Shown: piece after piece, positions 22,725-31,438 of the stretch
Layout of the letters: each line of letters begins with the position of its first letter
Numbering within the stretch: the first letter of the stretch is position 1
The notes under the pieces: generated by a model
Told to the model about the DNA's origin: nothing
Database searches by the model: none
The model's input: only the letters and a program-made list of their open reading frames with translations
From: DASWKG01 sp036396755
Lineage (GTDB): Bacteria > Actinomycetota > UBA4738 > CALAEC01
Assembly (NCBI GenBank): GCA_036396755.1
Contig: DASWKG010000116.1
Coordinates: forward strand, 1-34,254
DNA length: 34,254 bases
Direction: 5' to 3'
Translations under genes and position numbers: made by a program

Positions 22725-24983
22725 ATGGACGCGGCCGCGTTCCTCGAGGAGCTCGCGCGGGAGGACCCCGAGCGGCTCGCGCACCTCCGCGTGCTCCCCG
22801 CCCGCGAGCCGAGGCTTCGGGCGCTCCCCGCGCTCCCAGACCCCCTGCCCGCCCGCCTCTCGCTGCTCGGCATCGAGGGCCTCTACCCGCACCAGGCCCG
22901 GGCGCTCGGCCTCCTCGACGCCGGGCGGAACGTCGTGGTCGCGAGCGGCACCGCGAGCGGGAAGACCCTCGTCTACAACCTGCACTTCGCGAGGACGGTG
23001 CTGGAGGACGCGCCGAGGACCGCCCTGTACCTGTTCCCGACCAAGGCGCTCGCCCGCGACCAGCTCCGGCAGATCCGCGCCCTGAAGCTCACGCAGATCC
23101 GCGCCTCGGTCTACGACGGCGACACGCCCCGCGAGGAGCGGCCCCTGATCCGGCGGACCGCGAACCTCGTGCTCTCGAACCCCGACATGCTCCACGCGAG
23201 CGTCCTTCCCGACCACGCGCGGTGGGCCGACTTCCTCCTGCGGCTCTCGCTGGTGGTGGTGGACGAGGCGCACACCGCCCGGGGGGTGTTCGGATCCCAC
23301 GTTGCGATGGTGCTGCGTCGGCTCCGCCGGCTGGTGGCGAAGTACGGGGGCGACCCGCGCTTCGTGCTCGCCTCGGCCACGATCGGGAACCCGGCCGAGC
23401 ACGCGGAGCGGCTCGTGGGCCTCCCCTTCGAGCCAGTGTCCGAGGACGAGTCGCCCGCCGGCGAGAAGCTCTTCGCACTGTGGAACCCGCCGCTCATCGA
23501 CGAGGAGTCGGGCGCGCGCAGGGGGGCGGTCGGCGAGTCGGGCGAGCTGCTCCGGCGGATGGTCGAGAACGAGGTGCGCACCATCGCGTTCGCGCGGTCG
23601 CGCCGCGCTGCCGAGCTGCTGGCGGAGATCGCGCGGCGTGGCCTCTCGCCGCAGCTGGCGGGTCGCGTGAAGACCTACCGGGCCGGCTACCTGCCCGAGG
23701 AGCGGCGCGAGCTGGAGCGGAAGCTGTCGGAGGGTGAGCTCCTGGCGGTGGCCGCGACCAGCGCGCTCGAGCTGGGGATCGACATCGGCTCGCTCGACGC
23801 GGCGATCCTGGCCGGCTACCCGGGGACGCGGGCGTCGATGTGGCAGCAGGCCGGTCGCGCCGGGCGGCGGACCGACGGCTCGCTCGTGCTGCTGGTCGCG
23901 CAGGACGACCCGCTCGACCAGTACCTCGTGACGCACCCCGAGGATCTGTTCGACAAGCCGGCCGAGGACGCGGTCGTCGATCCCACCAACCCGCACGTCG
24001 TCGGGCCGCACCTCGCCTGCGCGGCGCGCGAGCAGCCGCTCGACCCGGCCGAGCTGGAGTTCTTCGGCGAGGGCGCGCCCGAGGCCGCGGGCGCGATGCT
24101 CGAGGACGGGACGCTGGTCGAGCGGCGCGGGCTGCTCCACCACCGCGCGAAGCAGGGGGACCCCTCGCCGCACCGCTCGGTGGACATCCGCTCGGCGTCG
24201 GGCCACCTCATCCTGATCGTCGACGCCGACACCGGCGCGGTGGTGGGCCACGTCGACGAGTCCCGGGCCTTCTCCCAGGCGCACCCGGGGGCCATCTACC
24301 TGCACCAGGGCGAGCAGTACGAGGTGACCGAGCTCGACCTCAAGGGCCACACCGCGCTCGTCCGCTCTTCGAACGCCGACTTCTTCACCCAAGCGCGGGA
24401 CATCACCGACATCGACGTGCTGGGCGTGCGCGCGGAGTCGAAGGTGGGGCGGACGCCGGCGTTCTTCGGCGACGTCCGCGTCACGAACCAGGTGGTCGCG
24501 TTCCAGCGACGGATGCACGTGACCGGCGACGTGCTCGACCTCGTGCCGCTCGACCTGCCGCCCCAGGTTCTCTCGACGCGCGGGCTCTGGTGGGCGATCC
24601 CCGACAGCGTGATCTTCGCCGCGGAGATCAACGAGGCCGTGCTGCCCGGCGCCGCGCACGCGGCCGAGCACGCCGCGATCGGGCTCCTCCCGCTCGTCGC
24701 GACCTGCGACCGATGGGACGTGGGCGGGGTGTCGACCGCGTTCCACGCCGACACCGGCGGGTGCGCGATCTTCATCTACGACGGCTACCAGGGGGGCGCC
24801 GGCATCGCCGAGCGCGGGTTCCGGAGCGGCGAGCGGCTGCTGCGCGCGACGCTCGAGACGATCCGCGGGTGCCCGTGCCGCTCGGGGTGTCCCGGCTGCG
24901 TGCAGTCCCCCAAGTGCGGCAACGGCAACGAGCCCCTCGACAAGGACGCCGCGGCCCGCCTGATCGAGGAGATCCTTCGGTGA
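22725..24983 (+). CDS. MrfA-like DEAD/DEAH-box helicase (DUF1998 C-terminal domain)
   Basis: The 752-residue product is a superfamily 2 helicase with Walker A ASGTASGKT, DEAH in VVVDEAHTA, motif III SATIGNP and motif VI QQAGRAGRR. The C-terminal DUF1998 domain has cysteines C716, C718, C722, C725 and C731. The closest characterised relative is Bacillus MrfA (YprA), which with the nuclease MrfB repairs mitomycin C adducts. No MrfB-like exonuclease is in this window. ATG 22725 matches the family start; an open extension upstream lies over the antiporter gene and is not coding-like. No Shine-Dalgarno is seen. The stop overlaps the next gene by 4 bp (GTGA). Confidence 0.88.
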   Translation: MDAAAFLEELAREDPERLAHLRVLPAREPRLRALPALPDPLPARLSLLGIEGLYPHQARALGLLDAGRNVVVASGTASGKTLVYNLHFARTVLEDAPRTALYLFPTKALARDQLRQIRALKLTQIRASVYDGDTPREERPLIRRTANLVLSNPDMLHASVLPDHARWADFLLRLSLVVVDEAHTARGVFGSHVAMVLRRLRRLVAKYGGDPRFVLASATIGNPAEHAERLVGLPFEPVSEDESPAGEKLFALWNPPLIDEESGARRGAVGESGELLRRMVENEVRTIAFARSRRAAELLAEIARRGLSPQLAGRVKTYRAGYLPEERRELERKLSEGELLAVAATSALELGIDIGSLDAAILAGYPGTRASMWQQAGRAGRRTDGSLVLLVAQDDPLDQYLVTHPEDLFDKPAEDAVVDPTNPHVVGPHLACAAREQPLDPAELEFFGEGAPEAAGAMLEDGTLVERRGLLHHRAKQGDPSPHRSVDIRSASGHLILIVDADTGAVVGHVDESRAFSQAHPGAIYLHQGEQYEVTELDLKGHTALVRSSNADFFTQARDITDIDVLGVRAESKVGRTPAFFGDVRVTNQVVAFQRRMHVTGDVLDLVPLDLPPQVLSTRGLWWAIPDSVIFAAEINEAVLPGAAHAAEHAAIGLLPLVATCDRWDVGGVSTAFHADTGGCAIFIYDGYQGGAGIAERGFRSGERLLRATLETIRGCPCRSGCPGCVQSPKCGNGNEPLDKDAAARLIEEILR

Positions 24984-25450
24984 CCGTCTATGTGGCGGTC
25001 TGCGGGCCGGGGGTCGCGACCCAGGCCGAGGAGAAGCTGGCCGAGGAGGTGGGGAGGCGGCTCGCGGGAGCGGGGGCCGTCGTGGTGTGCGGAGGGGTGT
25101 CGGGGGTGATGGACGCCGTGGCGCGCGGCGCCGAGGGAGCGGGCGGGGTGTCGATCGGGCTGCTCCCGGGCCCGGATCGAAGCGAGGCGAGCGCGCACCT
25201 CACGTACAGCGTCCCCACCGGCATGGGCGAGACGCGGAACGCGCTGATCGCCCGCGCGGCCGACGCGGTGATCGCGATCGCCGGCGAGTGGGGCACGCTT
25301 TCCGAGATCGCGCTCGCCCTCAAGATGGGGAAGCCGGTCGTGGGGCTCCGCACCTGGGAGCTCTCGAAGGCCGGCGCCCCCGTCGAGGGCGTGGTGGCCG
25401 CGGGCTCGCCCGAGGAGGCGGTCCGGCTCGCGCTCGAGCTCGCCGTGTAA
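24980..25450 (+). CDS. LOG-like/TIGR00725 family protein
   Basis: The 156-residue Rossmann-fold protein carries CGGVSGVMDAVARGA and GMGETRNALIARAADAVIAI. In the LOG (cytokinin riboside 5'-monophosphate phosphoribohydrolase) family the latter is followed by PGGxGTxxE; here it reads AGEWGTLSE, keeping Gly-Thr-Glu but losing the first glycines, as in the TIGR00725 branch. A nucleotide-binding or N-glycosidase role is possible, without a defined substrate. GTG 24980 overlaps the helicase stop by 4 bp, so the two are translationally coupled. Confidence 0.82.
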   Translation: MTVYVAVCGPGVATQAEEKLAEEVGRRLAGAGAVVVCGGVSGVMDAVARGAEGAGGVSIGLLPGPDRSEASAHLTYSVPTGMGETRNALIARAADAVIAIAGEWGTLSEIALALKMGKPVVGLRTWELSKAGAPVEGVVAAGSPEEAVRLALELAV

Positions 25451-25485
25451 ACGATCCGGGGGTCCGGGCGCTCTGTATCAGCGGG

Positions 25486-26022
25486 ATGAGCACGCCGGGC
25501 CCTAGAGTGCTGAAGGTGGAACACGCGTCGGGGGGTGGCCTCGCCACGGACGAGGCCGGGCACGATCTGGCGCTCGTGTACGCGGAAGCGGCCCCGAAGC
25601 TCTGGCGCGCGCTGTACGGCTACACGGGCGGGCGCCGCCACCTCGCCGAGGACGTGGTCTCCGAGGCTTTCGCCCGGGCGATCGAGCACCAGGGAGCGAT
25701 CCGCAGACCCGTCCCCTGGATCTATCGAACCGCCTTCCGCATCGCGAGCCGGGAGCTGCAGCGCGAGAAGCGGACGCCCCCGCCGCAGCCCGACCGCGTC
25801 CCCGGCCTCGACCCGGCCGACGTCGCGGAGCTGCTCGGCGCGCTGGCGACCCTGTCGAGGAACCAGCGCGCGGCGGTCCTGCTCCACGACGAAGAGGGGT
25901 TCACGACGTTCGAGGTCGCCCGCATGCTCGGGGTGTCGGCGGCCACCGTAAGGGTGCACCTGCACCGGGCGCGAGCGCGGCTCCGCGACCTGCTGGGCGG
26001 CGAGGAGGGCGACGATGACTGA
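25486..26022 (+). CDS. ECF-type RNA polymerase sigma factor
   Basis: The 178-residue product has sigma region 2 at about 27-97 (AEDVVSEAFARAI and PVPWIYRTAFRIASRE) and region 4 at about 115-170 (LSRNQRAAVLLHDEEGFTTFEVARMLGVSAATVRVHLHRARARL, a helix-turn-helix). ATG 25486 is chosen with weak AGCGGG upstream; GTG 11 codons in is possible. The gap to the LOG-like gene is only 35 bp, so it could be co-transcribed with the helicase pair or have its own promoter. I see no clear ECF-type self-promoter there. It overlaps the next gene by 8 bp, the usual arrangement for a sigma factor and its membrane regulator. Confidence 0.88.
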   Translation: MSTPGPRVLKVEHASGGGLATDEAGHDLALVYAEAAPKLWRALYGYTGGRRHLAEDVVSEAFARAIEHQGAIRRPVPWIYRTAFRIASRELQREKRTPPPQPDRVPGLDPADVAELLGALATLSRNQRAAVLLHDEEGFTTFEVARMLGVSAATVRVHLHRARARLRDLLGGEEGDDD

Positions 26023-27058
26023 GCGCTGGCAGCGCGAGCTGGCGAGGCTGAAGGACGCCGAGCTCCCCGGCGGCCTGTGGGAGCGCGCCACGGAGGGCCC
26101 GCGCATGGAACCGCCCCGTGTGCCCGTGTTCGCTCGCGCGTCGGCGGCCGTCGCGGGCCTCGCGGTGTTCGTCGCGGGAGCCCTGCTCGCATGGTCGGCC
26201 TTCGCCGGCTCCTCGGCCCCCGTGCGGCCGCTCGGCGGGCCGGGCACCTACGACGTGCCGCCGCTCGGCGAGGTCGCGCCCGTGTTCCTCCCCGACGGCC
26301 GTCCGGTCTTCATCGTCCATCACGAGGACGATACGGTCTCGGTGGTGGACGCGCTCTCGACCCACACGCCGTGGGGCATCACCGACCTGAACGCGTGGTG
26401 CCCGTCGACGCGCGAGTTCGTCGAGGTGGCGCACGAGGCGCGCTTCGACGAGCTCGGGAGGTGGGTGTCGGCGGGCCCGGCGCCGACCGGCGTCGCCACC
26501 TTCGCCTTCGACGTGCTCGAGCGCGACGCGGCCGGCGCACCGGCCTCGATCCGCGTGGGCGAGATGCGCGAGCCCGACCCGCACGGGTCGGGCACGACGG
26601 CGCCGGAGCGCCCGCCGCTCTGTCCCCCCGCCGAGGCGTCCGGGTCGAGGCCCCTCATCGACGTCATCGGAGGGGCCTCGGGCAACCCCGGGACCGTCCT
26701 CGCGCACCACGTGTCCGAGGACCGGATCTGGGGTTCCCCGGCGACCGCGGTTGCCGCCGAGCCCGAGGGCTGGATCGCCGTGCGGGGGACCCTGCTCGTC
26801 GCCAGGGACGATGGCTTCGTCCAGCTCTGCGCGAGGGTCGCGGGGAGGCGGCCCGACGGCATCGGCTACGGCGTCACCGACGAACGGCGATGCGAGGACG
26901 GCGCCATCGTGCGCGGCGTGCAGGGCGTCGAGCTGCTGGTCAACGTGATCGGGCCCAACCCCGACACGGCGTACGAGGAGCCCGCCATCTGGCTCGCCAG
27001 GGCCCGGGAGGGCGTGCTCGACGACCTCGTCGGCGCGTTCTTCATCGAGCCGCGCTGA
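26015..27058 (+). CDS. Membrane protein paired with the ECF sigma factor; possible sigma regulator with a Rieske-like outer domain
   Basis: The 347-residue product has about 40 cytosolic residues (LARLKDAELPGGLWERA), one membrane helix at 42-64, and a large outer domain. The translational overlap with the sigma gene suggests an anti-sigma or sensor role, but I see no zinc-type anti-sigma motif. In the outer part, WCPSTREFVEV followed by FDELGRWVSAGPAPTGV resembles the second half of a Rieske fold, but the paired Cys-x-His ligand sets are not both present, so a 2Fe-2S cluster is doubtful. Two later cysteines (CARVAG, RRCEDG) could form a disulfide. The function is unknown. The gene ends 25 bp from the convergent FN3 gene. 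Confidence 0.7.
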   Translation: MTERWQRELARLKDAELPGGLWERATEGPRMEPPRVPVFARASAAVAGLAVFVAGALLAWSAFAGSSAPVRPLGGPGTYDVPPLGEVAPVFLPDGRPVFIVHHEDDTVSVVDALSTHTPWGITDLNAWCPSTREFVEVAHEARFDELGRWVSAGPAPTGVATFAFDVLERDAAGAPASIRVGEMREPDPHGSGTTAPERPPLCPPAEASGSRPLIDVIGGASGNPGTVLAHHVSEDRIWGSPATAVAAEPEGWIAVRGTLLVARDDGFVQLCARVAGRRPDGIGYGVTDERRCEDGAIVRGVQGVELLVNVIGPNPDTAYEEPAIWLARAREGVLDDLVGAFFIEPR

Positions 27059-27083
27059 CCCACGGCACGTCGGCCTCGCCGCG

Positions 27084-28163
27084 TCAGGCGGGCTCGGGAC
27101 GGCCCGGCCGGAGGAAGCGGCGGAGGTGGAGCGCGGCGACCGCCATCAGGAGCCCCGCGGCGGCCGCCAGGGGTCCGGTCCGAGGGTCCGGTCCGAGCTC
27201 CTCGGTATCGCCGGCGGCCTCGGCGGCCTCGGCGGCCTCCGCGAGCTGGGCCACCGTGCGCTCGTCGTAGGGGAGGCGCTCGCCGTAGGTCCCGTCGGCG
27301 ACGACCACCTCGCCGCCCAGCAGGGGAGGCGGAGGGGGAGGATCCGCGGAGCGCGAGCCCTCGGAGTAGCCGCCGCCGGCAGGCGCGTCCGTTCCGCCCG
27401 GCCCCTTGCCGCCGCGGGGCCCGCCCGACGCCGAGGTCGTGCCGTCCTCCTTCATCCGGATGATCGCGGGATACGACAGCGGCGAGGCGACCTCGCCGGT
27501 CACCGCGCTGCGGCGCGCGGCCGTCACCCGCACGCAGTACAGGCCCGGTGTGACGCCCGCGGTGCCGAACGACGTCTCCTCCGTCTGTGAGGCCTCCTCG
27601 TAGAGCGACACGTCATCGGGGCAGCCCGAGCCGCCCCGGATCCAGACCCGGTAGCCCAGGAAGTCCTCGCGGTCGGCCGACGGCACCGCGCCCCAGCTGA
27701 CGCGGATCGTCCCCGCCGAGCCGCTCACCCGCACCTGCGAGGGGGCGGGGGGCGGGTTGTCGATGCGCATCGGCACCACCGAGGAGGCGAAGGTCGCCGG
27801 GTCGTCCGCGTCGTAGGCGGGCACGTCTCCCCACACCCGCACCTCGAGCTGGTAGTCGCCGTTCGGCAGCCCCACGCTGTCCCAGTCGGTGCCGAACCGC
27901 GTCTCGCCGGTCTTCGGCAGGTAGGAGCTCGCCGTCGAGGACCACCCTCCGCCGGCCCGCACGTGGTAGGCGGCCTGCTCGGCGTCGCCCACCCCGCCGC
28001 TCACGCTCACCCGGATCGGCACCACCGCGCGAACGTCGGCGATGCCATCGTCGCCCCCGTAGGGGGATTCGACGGTGACCTGATAGCCGACGCCCGCGAG
28101 GGCCGCGGTCGTCGCGAGCGCGACCACCGCCGGGACCGCCAGCGCGATCAGGGCCTTCCGCAT
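27084..28163 (-). CDS. Secreted fibronectin type III-like surface protein with C-terminal membrane anchor
   Basis: The 359-residue product has a signal peptide (MRKALIALAVPAVVALATTAALAG), two beta-sandwich domains at about 28-125 and 130-230 (the second with the FN3-like PPAPSQVRVSG and GTIRVSWGAV), a Gly/Pro-rich linker including PPPPPP, and a C-terminal helix (LAAAAGLLMAVAALHL) with a basic tail. It is likely exposed on the cell surface and tethered at its C-terminus. ATG 28163 starts 19 bp after the flippase stop, so it is the last gene of that operon and may handle or bind the exported glycan (inference). Two short tandem repeats, one of 13 bp, lie just before the anchor. Confidence 0.8.
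   Translation of the reverse strand: MRKALIALAVPAVVALATTAALAGVGYQVTVESPYGGDDGIADVRAVVPIRVSVSGGVGDAEQAAYHVRAGGGWSSTASSYLPKTGETRFGTDWDSVGLPNGDYQLEVRVWGDVPAYDADDPATFASSVVPMRIDNPPPAPSQVRVSGSAGTIRVSWGAVPSADREDFLGYRVWIRGGSGCPDDVSLYEEASQTEETSFGTAGVTPGLYCVRVTAARRSAVTGEVASPLSYPAIIRMKEDGTTSASGGPRGGKGPGGTDAPAGGGYSEGSRSADPPPPPPLLGGEVVVADGTYGERLPYDERTVAQLAEAAEAAEAAGDTEELGPDPRTGPLAAAAGLLMAVAALHLRRFLRPGRPEPA
27171..27196. repeat. 13-bp perfect tandem duplication within coding sequence
   Basis: GGGTCCGGTCCGA occurs twice head-to-tail at 27171-27183 and 27184-27196. It encodes part of GPDPRTGP just before the membrane anchor of the FN3 protein. Thirteen is not a multiple of three, so loss or gain of one unit would shift the frame and remove the anchor. 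Confidence 0.9.
27213..27239. repeat. Three 9-bp units encoding EAA repeats
   Basis: GGCGGCCTC is repeated three times and encodes EAAEAAEAA on the minus strand. Being in frame, copy changes would only alter the linker length of the FN3 protein. Confidence 0.85.
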
Positions 28164-28182
28164 GACGATCAAGTCTACGGGC

Positions 28183-29781
28183 TCAGGAGCGGCCGAGGGC
28201 GTGGGCGACCAGGCGCTGGATCGTGCGGCGCTCCCCGGCCGGCAGACCCGCCAGGAGCAGGACCACGCCGTAGGCGAGGCTCCCCGCGATCGCCGTCCCC
28301 ACGAGGTCGACCGGCCAGGCGCCGCCCTTCAGCACGAGGTGGACCGCGAACGCCCCGGCCAGCCCGGCAGCCGTGGGGATCGCCAGGCGCGCGTAGTCGC
28401 GCGTGAACGGCTGGATGCCGAGGAACTTCCACACGAGCCAGAGCCGCGCCACCTTCGAGAGGGCCATCGTCAGCGCGCCGGCGATCGCGGCCCCCTCGAT
28501 GCCGAGGTCGAGCCCCGCGATCAGGAACACCGCCGCGACGATGTCGAAGGCGACCGAAGCCGCGTACACGACGAGGTCCCACCCGGTGCGCCCGACCATG
28601 ATGAGGATGAACCCCACCGTCCCGGTCGCCACGTTCACGAGCTGGCCGAGGAGAAGGATGCCGAGCGCGGTCGCGCCGGCGCCGAACTCCGCGCCGAACA
28701 GGCGGAGCGCCGGGCCCGGGGCCGCCGACAGCACGATGAACACCGGCAGCGTGACGGCCAGCGTCCACCGCGTGAGCTGCTTGTACAGCCGGTCGAGCTT
28801 CTCCTTCTCGCCGCGCGCGTGCAGGTCGGCGACGAACGGGCTGAAGATCAGGCTCACCGAGATGATGAAGAGCAGGATCACCTGGCCGGCCCGGGCCGCG
28901 GCCGAGTAGATGCCGACCTGCTCCGACGGCGCGAAGCGCGCCAAGACGAACACGTCGGTCCAGAACAGGAGCTGAGAGAAGAGCGCCGCCGGCGCGCGCG
29001 GGCCACCGTACTTGAGGAGGTCCTTCACCTCGCCGGGCATCGGCGGCTCGTGCCCGAACCCCCGCGTCTCCCGGAACCAGAGCCACGCCGCCACCGCGGT
29101 GGCCAGCGCCCAGGAGGCCGCGTAGGCGAGCGTCGTCATCCCCACGGACCTCGCCACGAGCCACCCGCCGAGGATCAGCGCGAACCACCCGAGCGGCTGA
29201 CCCATCCAGAACACGTAGAGCGTGTGCCGCATGATCTTCAATCCGCGGGTGGCGCCGAGGTAGACCTGCACGAGCGCCGCGAACGGGATCGCCACCGCGG
29301 CGGCGCGGAAGGCGGCCGTGGCAGCGTCCACCGAGTCGGAGACGAAGCTCCGCGCGATCGGCTCCGCGAACGCGAACACGAGCGCGGCCACCACGAGGCT
29401 CGAGAGGATCGAGATCACCGACGCGCGGTTCACGATCGCGCGGACGCGGGACCGCTCGCCCTGCCCCATGTCGATCGCCACGCGGCGGACGGCCGCCATG
29501 TCCATGCCGAACCGGGAGAAGTAGCCGAGGACGAGCGCGCCCTGCGTGGCGAGCGTCACGATGCCGAACGCCGACGCGCCGAGGCTCCGGGTGATGAGCA
29601 CCTGGGTCCCGAAGGTCGCGACGATCGCGACGACCATCCCGACGACGCTCTGGCCCGTGCCCGCGAGGATCGTCCGCTCGTCGCCGAACCGAGCGGCCGG
29701 GATGATCGCCTCGAGGGCGGCCTTCAGCGCGCCGCCCCGCTTCCTGGTGCTCTTGGGGGTGTCGCTACTCGAGGTAGCCAA
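28183..29781 (-). CDS. Polysaccharide/oligosaccharide flippase (Wzx-like, MOP superfamily)
   Basis: The 532-residue product has about 14 membrane helices, an N-terminal basic region (STRKRGGALK) and MOP-type segments (TFGTQVLITRSLGASAFGI, VYLGATRGLKIMRHTLYV, FSPFVADLHARGEKEKLDRLY). The family moves lipid-linked sugars across the membrane. TTG 29781 lies inside the end of the preceding gene (17-bp overlap); no better start is seen before the first helix. It follows the phosphodiesterase gene and precedes the FN3 gene. No glycosyltransferases are present, so the glycan source is elsewhere. Confidence 0.88.
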   Translation of the reverse strand: MATSSSDTPKSTRKRGGALKAALEAIIPAARFGDERTILAGTGQSVVGMVVAIVATFGTQVLITRSLGASAFGIVTLATQGALVLGYFSRFGMDMAAVRRVAIDMGQGERSRVRAIVNRASVISILSSLVVAALVFAFAEPIARSFVSDSVDAATAAFRAAAVAIPFAALVQVYLGATRGLKIMRHTLYVFWMGQPLGWFALILGGWLVARSVGMTTLAYAASWALATAVAAWLWFRETRGFGHEPPMPGEVKDLLKYGGPRAPAALFSQLLFWTDVFVLARFAPSEQVGIYSAAARAGQVILLFIISVSLIFSPFVADLHARGEKEKLDRLYKQLTRWTLAVTLPVFIVLSAAPGPALRLFGAEFGAGATALGILLLGQLVNVATGTVGFILIMVGRTGWDLVVYAASVAFDIVAAVFLIAGLDLGIEGAAIAGALTMALSKVARLWLVWKFLGIQPFTRDYARLAIPTAAGLAGAFAVHLVLKGGAWPVDLVGTAIAGSLAYGVVLLLAGLPAGERRTIQRLVAHALGRS

Positions 29782-31348
29782 GGCCCCGCAGGTGCTCCTC
29801 GACCTCGGCCGCCTCGGTGTCGTCGAGGCCCGAGTCGTCGATCTCGGCGGCGCTGGCGGCCGGGGTCGCCGCGGCGGCGGCCACCGACGACTCCTTGCCC
29901 ACCACGCCCGAGAGCACCTGGCCGTCGTGCTTGACCGAGGCCGGCACCTTCAGGGCCGCCAGCACGGTCGGGGCGATGTCGATGAGCCGGGCGGGCTCGG
30001 CGAAGGCGTCCCTGGCCACGCTGGGCCCGGCCGCGGCAACGACCCCGTCCATCCGGTGGTCGCCCGAGAGCCAGTCGGCGTCCTCGATCGGCGACTTCGC
30101 GTGGGTGAGGCTGTAGCCCTTCGCCGGCTCCATGATGATGTCGGGCGCGGTGTCGACGAACTTCCCGTTGAAGATCTCCTCGCGCTTGAAGATCTTGGCG
30201 ATCGGCTTCTTGCCGGTGTCGGGGTCGGTGAACCCGGCGAGCGCCTCCATCACGCGGTCGCGCACCTTCTCGAAGTCGGCGGGGTCGACGATGCCCTCGG
30301 GCTCGCGACCCGCGAGGTTGATCGAGACGCCCTCGCCGGTCGAGCGGACCGACGTGTAGGCGAGCGTCCGCTTCCAGTTCACCGACTGCGGGAGCGAGAC
30401 CTTCCCGTGCAGGCCGAGCAGGTCGTAGACCTTCCGCGCGAGCGAGCGGACCTTCCCCCACTGCATCGGCCCGAAGATGGCCTGCGACGCCGAGAACTTC
30501 AGGAAGTCGAGCTTGTCGAGGAGCCGGTCCATATGGAGCGCGCGCGTGCACGACTGGAAGCCGTGGTCGGAGATGAACAGCACGAGATCGTCCTCGCGAG
30601 CGCGCGCGAGGTGCCGGCCCAGTCCCTCGTCGAGGAGCCGGTAGACGTCGCGGATGCGCTCGGCGATCGGCTCCTTGGTGAGCTGCGCGAAGTTCGGGTG
30701 GTCGGGCGAGACGTACTTCGCGAGGCAGTGCTGCACGCGGTCGGTCGCCACGTAGACGAGCGAGGCGAAGTCCCAGTCGGTCGTCTCGAGCAGGTGCTCG
30801 TTCGAGTCGATCCGGGCCTTCGTCACCTGCATCGCCTCGTCGAGGAACGCCTCGGGCCGGTTGAAATAGGTCGTCCACGACATGCCGTTGATGGGGAACG
30901 GCTTCCCGGCCGACTCCAGCTCGGCCGCGAGCTCGACCGGGTGGGTGTACGGCCGGCCCTTCGGGAGGACGCCGCCGGCGACGAGCTTCCCGTTGATCTT
31001 CGGCGCCGGGAACGTGAGCGGCACGTTCGTCATGAGGGTCGTGGTGCCCGCCGCCGTCAGGTCGGGAAGGAGCGTCTTCTCTTTCATCGACAGGTACGTG
31101 ACCGGCAGCTGCTTCGTGGTGTCGAAGCGCCGCTCGAAGATGTCGTAGACGCCGTGGTTGGCCGGCTCGACCCCGGTGAGGAACGACGGCCAGGCGGCCC
31201 AGGAGTGGTTGGGGATGGTCGACTTGAGGACGCCCTTGGCGCCGCGGTCGATCAGGGCCTGCAGGTTCGGCAGGATGCCGGCTTCGAGCATCGGGTCGAG
31301 GATGCGCCAGTCGGCGCCGTCCCAGCCGATGAGAAGGACTCGTGACAT
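29765..31348 (-). CDS. Alkaline phosphatase superfamily protein (type I phosphodiesterase/nucleotide pyrophosphatase-like)
   Basis: The 527-residue product starts MSRVLLIGWDGADW, with metal ligand D10, and likely nucleophile S49 in IPNHSWAAWPSFLTG. The other metal ligands appear as SDHGF and GDHRMDG. The C-terminal DDTEAAEVEEHLRGLGYLE resembles the conserved tail of many such enzymes. Relatives act on nucleotide, phospholipid or glycan phosphoesters; here it is the first gene before a flippase, so a lipid-linked substrate is an inference. There is no signal peptide, so it is probably cytosolic or peripheral. ATG 31348 has AAAGGA about seven bases upstream. Confidence 0.85.
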   Translation of the reverse strand: MSRVLLIGWDGADWRILDPMLEAGILPNLQALIDRGAKGVLKSTIPNHSWAAWPSFLTGVEPANHGVYDIFERRFDTTKQLPVTYLSMKEKTLLPDLTAAGTTTLMTNVPLTFPAPKINGKLVAGGVLPKGRPYTHPVELAAELESAGKPFPINGMSWTTYFNRPEAFLDEAMQVTKARIDSNEHLLETTDWDFASLVYVATDRVQHCLAKYVSPDHPNFAQLTKEPIAERIRDVYRLLDEGLGRHLARAREDDLVLFISDHGFQSCTRALHMDRLLDKLDFLKFSASQAIFGPMQWGKVRSLARKVYDLLGLHGKVSLPQSVNWKRTLAYTSVRSTGEGVSINLAGREPEGIVDPADFEKVRDRVMEALAGFTDPDTGKKPIAKIFKREEIFNGKFVDTAPDIIMEPAKGYSLTHAKSPIEDADWLSGDHRMDGVVAAAGPSVARDAFAEPARLIDIAPTVLAALKVPASVKHDGQVLSGVVGKESSVAAAAATPAASAAEIDDSGLDDTEAAEVEEHLRGLGYLE

Positions 31349-31438
31349 GCGGTTCCTTTCTCGACGGAAAGAGGGCCACCAGGGGCCCGAATGAGCTGAA
31401 GGTCAGTCTAGAGGCTCGCTCCGGGCGCTGCCCACGCT

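Noticed and set aside
26390..26560. A true Rieske 2Fe-2S domain
   Set aside because: Only part of the motif pattern is present; the two Cys-x-His ligand pairs cannot both be found.
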